5,438 nucleotides of DNA from an uncultured delta proteobacterium (lineage in GTDB: Bacteria; Desulfobacterota; Syntrophorhabdia; Syntrophorhabdales; Syntrophorhabdaceae). The notes beneath the pieces were generated by a model, which was given only the letters and a program-made list of their open reading frames with translations, was not told the origin of the DNA and did not search any database. The position numbers and the translations under genes were made by a program. Positions 1-4,083 of this stretch are shown here, piece by piece. Positions within the stretch are counted from its first letter, which is position 1. Every line of letters begins with the position of its first letter. The DNA is taken from the NCBI GenBank assembly GCA_903872255.1, contig CAIQJW010000135.1, forward strand, positions 1 through 5,438, in the 5' to 3' direction.

Positions 1-77
1 AGGCACTCAACATTAACCGCACAACCCTTATCGAGAAAATGAAGCGGCTCGGCCTCGACAGACCGTCAAATTCTTGA
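1..77 (+). CDS. C-terminal end of a sigma-54-dependent activator, FlrA/FleQ-like (partial)
   Basis: The reading frame is open from base 3 and ends at TGA 75-77, giving 24 residues that begin ALNINRTTLIEKMKRLGL. This is the recognition-helix end of a Fis-type helix-turn-helix, the usual C-terminus of NtrC-family activators. The RTTLxEKM pattern, rather than the NTLxRKL of NtrC itself, resembles the FlrA/FleQ flagellar master regulators as I remember them. The AAA+ and receiver parts lie outside the window. The position directly upstream of a sigma-54 promoter driving an flrBC-like pair fits a master activator that switches on the next gene set. The Fis-type HTH is clear from the sequence. The FlrA/FleQ assignment is inference from a short tail plus context, and another NtrC-family regulator remains possible. 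Confidence 0.7.
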   Translation, partial: ALNINRTTLIEKMKRLGLDRPSNS

Positions 78-83
78 CAATCA

Positions 84-110
84 AAAATGGTTCTACGTTC
101 TATGTTCTGA
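84..110. repeat. Left heptad array (GTTCTAY x3), arm of an outer inverted repeat
   Basis: Three 7-bp units, GTTCTAC, GTTCTAT and GTTCTGA, lie head to tail at 90-96, 97-103 and 104-110. Bases 84-100 are the exact reverse complement of 548-564 (17 of 17), so this array and the one at 531-558 form an outer inverted repeat around the intergenic region. The array begins 12 bp after the upstream stop codon. It may belong to a dispersed intergenic repeat family. No function can be read from it. Confidence 0.75.
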
Positions 111-121
111 CTTCCATAGAT

Positions 122-286
122 CGTCATTCCGGCCTTAAGGAGACTGTGCCGTAATCCCTCACCCGTTATCCAGGGGCATCACCCGGGCGCGGGAATCCAC
201 TCCCCCCGCCGTCATCCCGGGCGCATCACCAGGACCGGTGAATACCCCCCCGCCGTCATCCCGGTTTACCGGGATCCAGTGTCTTT
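122..286. repeat. Cluster of degenerate CGTCATCCCGG palindromic repeat units
   Basis: CGTCATYCCGG occurs at 122-132 (with T), 210-220 and 254-264, and inverted at 459-469. A diverged unit with the same CATC...CCCGG...GGGAATCCA layout is visible at about 176-199. The copies at 210 and 254 share a preceding C-run, so 202-220 and 246-264 are identical 19-mers 44 bp apart. The full unit at 254-280 contains the palindrome ATCCCGGT-TT-ACCGGGAT followed by CCAGTG. This is the typical form of a dispersed, short palindromic intergenic repeat. The broken copies suggest repeated insertion or slippage at one place. Confidence 0.7.
241..286 (+). repeat. Left inverted-repeat arm of the 242-bp element
   Basis: This arm pairs with 437-482 over 46 bp with one mismatch. 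It starts with a seven-C run (245-251), then a CGTCATCCCGG unit, then a small palindrome with arms 258-265 and 268-275, and ends in GTGTCTTT. In the + transcript the two arms could form a very stable hairpin enclosing about 150 nt. Confidence 0.85.
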
Positions 287-297
287 TCTTTTTATTA
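258..297 (+). terminator. Possible intrinsic terminator for the upstream gene, made by the repeat palindrome
   Basis: A GC-rich stem of 7-8 bp (ATCCCGG at 258-264 with CCGGGAT at 269-275, TTTA loop) is followed after CCAGTG by a T-rich run at 282-293. Such a structure could end transcripts from the upstream activator gene. The 6-nt gap between stem and T-run is longer than in a classical terminator, and the hairpin is fully explained as part of the repeat, so this is only a candidate. Confidence 0.25.
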
Positions 298-327
298 TTA
301 ATCACTTAACATTCACAGAAACCTCGA

Positions 328-412
328 ATGAGCAAACAACCCTGCGCATATATCCTCGCCGGTAAAAGGAACGGAACCTTACTGGAATGACCTTTATTCA
401 GGTATTGTTTGA
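328..412 (+). pseudogene. Relic of a small GIY-YIG endonuclease gene, middle deleted
   Basis: From ATG 328 the frame reads MSKQPCAYILAGKRNGTL and then stops at TGA 388-390. This matches, from memory, the start of the small single-domain GIY-YIG nucleases (COG2827/YhbQ-like, about 90-100 residues), whose N-terminus runs YILASKRNGTLYIGVT. The next part should be YIG and the catalytic Arg and Glu, but these are absent. Instead, in another frame from 383, the sequence reads WNDLYSGIV followed by TGA 410-412, which resembles the NPxWxDLYxxI ending of the same family. Start and end are therefore joined at about 381-383, with roughly 200 bp or more missing and the frame broken. No active nuclease can be made. 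The N-terminal match is the stronger one. The C-terminal match is short but in the right order and place. Both recognitions are from memory and not from a search. Confidence 0.65.
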
Positions 413-436
413 ATTATTCATTAGAGAAGAAAAGGC

Positions 437-482
437 AAAGACACTGGATCCCGGTAAACCGGGATGACGGCGGGGGGGGATT
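437..482 (-). repeat. Right inverted-repeat arm of the 242-bp element
   Basis: This is the reverse complement of 241-286 with one mismatch. It contains the inverted palindrome unit (448-454 with 459-465) and ends in an eight-G run (472-479). It begins 25 bp after the stop of the GIY-YIG relic, a position where such repeats could sit just after a gene's end. Confidence 0.85.
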
Positions 483-530
483 GCGACATAATCCCCGCCT
501 AAATTAAGGCTTTTTCTCTATGTTTTTAAC

Positions 531-564
531 GTGGAACGTAGAACCCGGAACGTAGAACCATTTT
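531..564. repeat. Right heptad array (NNNGAAC x4) next to the sigma-54 promoter
   Basis: Four 7-bp units ending in GAAC lie head to tail: GTGGAAC 531-537, GTAGAAC 538-544, CCGGAAC 545-551 and GTAGAAC 552-558. The 13-mer at 533-545 is repeated exactly at 547-559. Bases 548-564 are the exact reverse complement of 84-100. The array ends 9 bp before the -24 element of the promoter at 568, so it is either repeat debris abutting the promoter or a set of protein-binding half sites. Confidence 0.75.
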
Positions 565-567
565 CTC

Positions 568-583
568 TGGCACTTTTTTTGCA
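568..583 (+). promoter_or_regulatory. Sigma-54 (RpoN) -24/-12 promoter of the flrB-like operon
   Basis: TGGCAC (568-573), five T (574-578) and TTGCA (579-583) match the sigma-54 consensus TGGCACN5TTGCW at every position, with GG (569-570) and GC (581-582) ten bases apart as required. Taking C582 as -12 puts the transcription start near 594, only about 2 nt before ATG 596. Sigma-54 promoters need an enhancer-binding activator. The upstream gene's product is such a protein, which fits FlrA/FleQ control of flrBC in Vibrio and Pseudomonas. Confidence 0.92.
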
Positions 584-595
584 CTGTTTTTCCGC

Positions 596-1696
596 ATGCA
601 AAGACCGGAAGTTCAATTACTCGAAAATGCTTTCAGTGAATTTTCCAAGGCATCCGATTCCATGATCAGCCATTACGGTATGCTGGAAAACCAGATCAAG
701 AACCTGAAAATGGAGCTTGAACAGAAGAATGCAGCCCTTGAAAGGGCAAGCGAATATCTCTACACAGTGCTCAATTCGCTTCCTGTGGGTGTTGTCGTCC
801 TGAATGGCAGGTCAGTTGTCTTTGCCAACAAGAACGCCGAGGAATTGATCCCTGAAGGGATCGTAGGGAATTTGAGCAGCACAGCCGACAAAACGGGCGA
901 GATACGCAGCGGGATAGGCCGGTACCGGTGGAAGACCGAAGCCCTGGGCAATGGTTTTGAAGGCAACTATGTCGTGGCGATCGAAGATGTCACCGAGATC
1001 GAGAGGATGAAGGAGCACGTGGAAAGGGATGAAAGACTGCGGGCGATGGGAGAAATGGCGGCCCGGATCTCGCATGAGATAAAGAACCCCTTGGGAAGCA
1101 TGGAACTCTTTCTGTCGATGCTCATAGCCGGCAAAATGCGGGTAAAAGACCGCAAATATGTCGAGTACATCCTCTTTGGCGTCAAAACGATAGACAGAAT
1201 AATCAATAACATCCTCTCATATACACGCCCGAAAGAGCTATCGCTGAAAGAAGGCGCACTGAGGGCGGTTGTCAGCGATACGCTCGAGTTTATGAGCATA
1301 TCGACGGAAGTCCGAAATATAGACCTTCAGTTCGCCCCGGCATCTGACGGGACTGCACTCTTTGATCCCGATATGATAAAGCTTGTCATCATGAACCTCA
1401 TAAGCAACGCGATGGACGCCGTTGGCCTAAATGGAAGGATCAAGGTCGATATCCGCGAAAATGAAAGATACGGGGTCATCGTGGTGAGCGACAACGGGCC
1501 GGGTATGACGGAAGAATTGCGGAGAAGCATCTTCAATCCTTTTTTTACAACGAAAGATAAGGGCATGGGCCTTGGACTTTTCATTGTTTACAACATAGTG
1601 AAGGCACATGGCGGATCGATAGAGGTGGAATCGGAAGAAGGATCAGGTTCTTCCTTTCTTATCTATATTCCGAAGGAGAGGCTGACAGTCTTATGA
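596..1696 (+). CDS. flrB: Cytoplasmic flagellar sensor histidine kinase, FlrB/FleS-like
   Basis: The 366-residue protein would autophosphorylate on a histidine and pass the phosphate to the regulator encoded next. An N-terminal helical, probably coiled-coil region (about 5-52) leads into a PAS-like domain (about 53-135, starting YTVLNSLPVGVVVLN). Then come the H-box MAARISHEIKNPL with His160, the N-box LVIMNLISNAMDA (263-275, Asn271), the G1 box DNGPGM (299-304), the F-box FNPFFTTK (313-320) and the G2 box GMGLGLF (323-329). No membrane segment is visible, as in FleS/FlrB. The ATG at 596 has no Shine-Dalgarno sequence and lies about 2 nt from the predicted transcript start. It is kept because residues 8-40 (LLENAFSEFSKAS onward) resemble the N-terminus of FleS/FlrB as I recall it. 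Met23 (662), preceded by AAGG at 647-650, is the main alternative. The gene overlaps the next by ATGA. The family is certain; the flagellar subtype comes from context plus the N-terminus. Confidence 0.88.
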   Translation: MQRPEVQLLENAFSEFSKASDSMISHYGMLENQIKNLKMELEQKNAALERASEYLYTVLNSLPVGVVVLNGRSVVFANKNAEELIPEGIVGNLSSTADKTGEIRSGIGRYRWKTEALGNGFEGNYVVAIEDVTEIERMKEHVERDERLRAMGEMAARISHEIKNPLGSMELFLSMLIAGKMRVKDRKYVEYILFGVKTIDRIINNILSYTRPKELSLKEGALRAVVSDTLEFMSISTEVRNIDLQFAPASDGTALFDPDMIKLVIMNLISNAMDAVGLNGRIKVDIRENERYGVIVVSDNGPGMTEELRRSIFNPFFTTKDKGMGLGLFIVYNIVKAHGGSIEVESEEGSGSSFLIYIPKERLTVL

Positions 1697-2985
1697 AAAC
1701 GAATGTTCTCGTTGTTGATGATGACAATCATATGCGGATCGCGCTGAAGGAATCCCTGGCCCGTGAGGGCTACAATGTGGCGCTGGCCGAGGATGGGAAA
1801 ATGGCCATGGTAGAAATGGACCGGAAACCCTATGATCTTGTCATAACGGATGTCAAGATGCCTCACCTGGGTGGAATTGATCTTTTGAAGGCTATCAAGG
1901 CGACATCACCCCTCATGCCGGTAATCCTTATGACAGGATACGGTACCGTTCAAGATGCAGTGAAAGTCATAAAAGAAGGGGCATACGACTATATTCAAAA
2001 GCCATTTAATACCGACACCCTGTACAGCGTCGTCAAGCGTGCGCTTGGCGTAAACAGCGGGAAGATCATCTTTGTATCCCGGGCAATGAAAGAGGTCCTT
2101 GTAAAGGCCGAGAGGGTTGCCGACTCGGATGCATCCGTTCTCGTGCTCGGCGAAAGCGGCGTTGGCAAAGAGTTGATATCGAGATTCATCCATGAAAATT
2201 CAAGCCGGGTACATATGTCGTTTGTTGCCGTGAATTGTGCCGCGCTGCCGGAAAATCTTCTCGAGAGCGAGCTCTTCGGGTATGAAAAAGGGGCATTTAC
2301 AGGGGCAATGACGCGTAAACCTGGGAAATTCGAGCTTGCAGATAAGGGCACGATCCTCCTTGATGAGATAACCGAGATGGACTTGAGGCTCCAGGCGAAG
2401 CTCCTTCGCGTGCTTCAGGAACAGGAACTGGAGGTGCTTGGCGCGCGTGCTCCGCGCAAGATCGATGTGCGTATTATAGCGACGACGAACAGGGACATAG
2501 TGAAAACCGTTACTGATGGCACTTTCAGAGAAGACCTTTATTATCGCCTCAGCGTTTTTCCGATAACAGTTCCAGCCCTTAGGGAGAGGCGCGAAGATAT
2601 TCCGCCGCTTGTTGATTATCTTCTGAAAAAACATTCCCGGGGTATGGATATAGGGGTAAGCGACGAAGTAATGAACCATTTGACGAATCGGCATTGGAAA
2701 GGCAATGTGCGGGAACTGGAAAATGTCGTAGCCCGGGCATGCATATTGTCGGGCGGCTCGGTCATAACGATGAGCCATCTGGACGAGGGGCGGCCCGTCC
2801 CGGGCGAGGCGCCGGTGAGCTCGGTCCGCGAGATGGAAACGAAGCTCATTCTAGATGCATTGCGGTCGGTTCGGGGCAACCGTTCCAAGGCCGCCGGCAT
2901 TCTTGGCATCACAGCGCGGACGCTCAGGAACAAAATCAACGAATACCGGGCAATGGGTATCGAGATACCGGTGAGGGAGTATTGA
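1693..2985 (+). CDS. flrC: NtrC-family flagellar response regulator, FlrC/FleR-like
   Basis: This 430-residue sigma-54 activator is the likely partner of the preceding kinase. The receiver domain (about 3-117) has acidic residues D10/D11, the phosphate-accepting Asp53 in ITDVKMP, Thr81 and Lys103. The AAA+ domain (about 127-352) has Walker A GESGVGKE (153-160), the sigma-54-contacting GAFTGA loop intact (200-205), Walker B ILLDE (221-225), sensor I ATTNRD (263-268), arginine-finger region FREDLYYRL (278-286) and sensor II WKGNVRELEN (335-344). A Fis-type HTH (about 394-418, RSKAAGILGITARTLRNKI) ends it. All catalytic motifs are present, so it should be active. The start overlaps the kinase stop (ATGA at 1693-1696). 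AAGGAG at 1673-1678 is 14 nt upstream, rather far, so translational coupling is likely. In Vibrio and Pseudomonas this regulator drives basal-body and hook genes at sigma-54 promoters. Here it is followed after 1 nt by flgB. Confidence 0.9.
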   Translation: MKTNVLVVDDDNHMRIALKESLAREGYNVALAEDGKMAMVEMDRKPYDLVITDVKMPHLGGIDLLKAIKATSPLMPVILMTGYGTVQDAVKVIKEGAYDYIQKPFNTDTLYSVVKRALGVNSGKIIFVSRAMKEVLVKAERVADSDASVLVLGESGVGKELISRFIHENSSRVHMSFVAVNCAALPENLLESELFGYEKGAFTGAMTRKPGKFELADKGTILLDEITEMDLRLQAKLLRVLQEQELEVLGARAPRKIDVRIIATTNRDIVKTVTDGTFREDLYYRLSVFPITVPALRERREDIPPLVDYLLKKHSRGMDIGVSDEVMNHLTNRHWKGNVRELENVVARACILSGGSVITMSHLDEGRPVPGEAPVSSVREMETKLILDALRSVRGNRSKAAGILGITARTLRNKINEYRAMGIEIPVREY

Positions 2986-2986
2986 T

Positions 2987-3346
2987 ATGCAGATCGTAGA
3001 CCTTATAGGGAAAGCCCTTTCAGTACGCGCCTTTTATCATAAGGTCGTATCGGCAAACATAGCGAATTCAGAGACACCCGGGTATAAGGGAAAAAACATC
3101 GATTTCCGGAACGAACTCGACAAACGCGCGGGACTGACGGGCCTGACGTCTCAGGGAACAGAGGACTACACGATCACAGAGAATGATACCGGTGACGGGT
3201 TCAAGCGTATGGATGGGAACACGGTCGAACTGGAGAATGAAACTGTCAAGCTTACAGAAAACCAGCTTATGTACCAGGCCCTGGTCCAGATGGCAACCAA
3301 ACGTTTCTCCATGATCAGATATCTGATCAGTGAAGGGAGGGGGTAA
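2987..3346 (+). CDS. flgB: Flagellar proximal rod protein FlgB
   Basis: FlgB forms part of the proximal rod that crosses the periplasm above the MS ring, and is exported by the flagellar type III system without a cleaved signal peptide. The 119-residue product shows the rod signature ANIANSETPGYKGKNIDF (23-40), with the Asn-rich N-terminal helix of axial proteins, and the C-terminal block from MDGNTVELENE (75-85) through TENQLMYQALVQMATKRFS (90-108) that packs with the N-terminal helix. It is slightly shorter than the usual 130 or so residues, mainly in the variable middle. GAGGGAG at 2973-2979 is a strong ribosome site 7 nt before the ATG. The gene starts 1 nt after the flrC-like stop and 3 nt separate it from flgC, so it belongs to one operon. 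Confidence 0.96.
   Translation: MQIVDLIGKALSVRAFYHKVVSANIANSETPGYKGKNIDFRNELDKRAGLTGLTSQGTEDYTITENDTGDGFKRMDGNTVELENETVKLTENQLMYQALVQMATKRFSMIRYLISEGRG
3312..3329. repeat. 18-bp perfect palindrome near the 3' end of flgB
   Basis: TGATCAGATATCTGATCA at 3312-3329 is its own reverse complement over all 18 bases. It overlaps codons for MIRYLIS at the end of flgB and stops 5 nt before the GGGAGGGGG ribosome site (3335-3343) of flgC. It could be a coincidence within a conserved protein segment, a hairpin affecting flgC translation, or a binding site. Confidence 0.6.
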
Positions 3347-3349
3347 GAT

Positions 3350-3781
3350 ATGGGAGCTTTTGATATTTTCAAGATAAGCGCTTCGGGGATGAAATCGCAC
3401 AGGACCAGGATGAATACGATCGCCTCCAACCTTGCAAACGTCCAGACAACAAAAACCGAGGAAGGAGGTCCATACAAAAAAAGGGAGGCTGTATTCAAGG
3501 CTGTTGATGTTTCCGATGGCAAAGGCTTTGCGGGTTCCCTGTCGAAAAAAGTGGAAGGCGTAGAGGTTGATGGCATCCAGGAAAGCGACAAACCTTTCCT
3601 GATGGTATACAATCCCGGCCATCCCGACGCCAACCCCGAAGGATATGTTACCTACCCGAATGTCAACATGATGGAGGAAATGACGGATATGACAGCTGCT
3701 GCGCGGGCATATGAGGCCAATGTCAATGTTTTGACCACGACCAAGGACATGTTCCTCAAGACCCTCGAGCTCATTAAATAG
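3350..3781 (+). CDS. flgC: Flagellar proximal rod protein FlgC
   Basis: FlgC is the second proximal rod subunit, placed next to FlgB and FliE. The 143-residue product has the usual length. Its N-terminal axial-protein helix includes ASGMKSHRTRMNTIASNLAN (11-30), followed by the linker around TTKTEEGGPYKKREAVF (33-49). The C-terminal block runs from GYVTYPNVN (98-106) through AARAYEANVNVL (117-128) to TKDMFLKTLEL (131-141), which is diagnostic for FlgC. A purine-rich GGGAGGGGG (3335-3343) overlaps the end of flgB and precedes the ATG by 6 nt. The stop is TAG 3779-3781, and fliE follows after 11 nt. Confidence 0.97.
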   Translation: MGAFDIFKISASGMKSHRTRMNTIASNLANVQTTKTEEGGPYKKREAVFKAVDVSDGKGFAGSLSKKVEGVEVDGIQESDKPFLMVYNPGHPDANPEGYVTYPNVNMMEEMTDMTAAARAYEANVNVLTTTKDMFLKTLELIK

Positions 3782-3792
3782 GGAGGCGGACC

Positions 3793-4080
3793 ATGAAGAT
3801 TGAGAATTTTTCTCTCCCCAACTTTGGCGATATCCAGAAGCCGGCAAATGATAAGGCAAAAACGTCTTTCGGCGATGCCCTGAAAGATTCGATCAAGAAG
3901 GTCTCCGAACTCGAAAAGGACGCCGGTCAGGAAATGGAGAAACTGGTCAAGATGGAGAATACGGATATTCAAAGCACAATGATAGCCGTCGAGAAAGCCG
4001 ATCTCTCTTTTCGGATGATGATGCAGATACGCAATAAGATCATATCTGCCTATGAAGAAATAATGAGAATGCAGGTATAG
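3793..4080 (+). CDS. fliE: Flagellar hook-basal body protein FliE (rod/MS-ring adaptor)
   Basis: FliE joins the MS ring to the proximal rod and is among the first proteins exported through the flagellar type III gate. The 95-residue product is of normal length. The first 22 residues are variable and polar. A helical region from SFGDALKDSIKKVSELEKDA (25-44) leads to the conserved C-terminal half with DIQSTMIAVEKADLSFRMM (58-76), QIRNKIISAYEEIMRMQV (78-95), which ends exactly as FliE proteins do. GGGAGG at 3781-3786, overlapping the flgC stop, lies 6 nt before the ATG. Three bases separate its stop from fliF. Identification is firm. Confidence 0.96.
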   Translation: MKIENFSLPNFGDIQKPANDKAKTSFGDALKDSIKKVSELEKDAGQEMEKLVKMENTDIQSTMIAVEKADLSFRMMMQIRNKIISAYEEIMRMQV

Positions 4081-4083
4081 CCT

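Larger units (their letters stand above)
241..482. mobile_element. 242-bp MITE-like element bounded by 46-bp inverted repeats
   Basis: Bases 241-286 and 437-482 are reverse complements with one mismatch in 46 (244 against 479). The stretch 245-286/437-478 matches perfectly over 42 bp. The interior of about 150 bp is AT-richer than the flanking genes and contains the remains of a GIY-YIG nuclease gene (328-412). Long matching ends around a short, non-coding, gene-derived core are what a non-autonomous, internally deleted element looks like. No convincing target-site duplication can be seen, and other copies of the repeat unit abut the left end, so the exact boundaries are uncertain. It could instead be a decayed gene that happened to be flanked by two copies of a common palindromic repeat. 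Confidence 0.6.

Noticed and set aside
328..390. A functional 20-residue peptide from ATG 328
   Set aside because: It reads as the beginning of a GIY-YIG nuclease cut short by deletion. There is no good ribosome site, and the catalytic part is missing.
122..482. CRISPR array
   Set aside because: The repeats are palindromic, unevenly spaced, present in both orientations and partly broken, and no regular spacers are present.
497..515. GCCT-AAATTA-AGGC followed by five T as an intrinsic terminator
   Set aside because: The stem is only 4 bp and would be too weak. There is also no gene close upstream that would need it.
2200..2778. 192-codon open frame on the - strand
   Set aside because: It lies wholly opposite the AAA+ part of the flrC-like gene, whose + strand motifs are all intact. 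No recognisable domain appears in the antisense protein.
2694..2999. 101-codon + strand open frame overlapping the end of the flrC-like gene
   Set aside because: It is in another frame of the region encoding sensor II and the HTH. The flrC frame is strongly conserved, and this one is Gly/Arg-rich shadow sequence.
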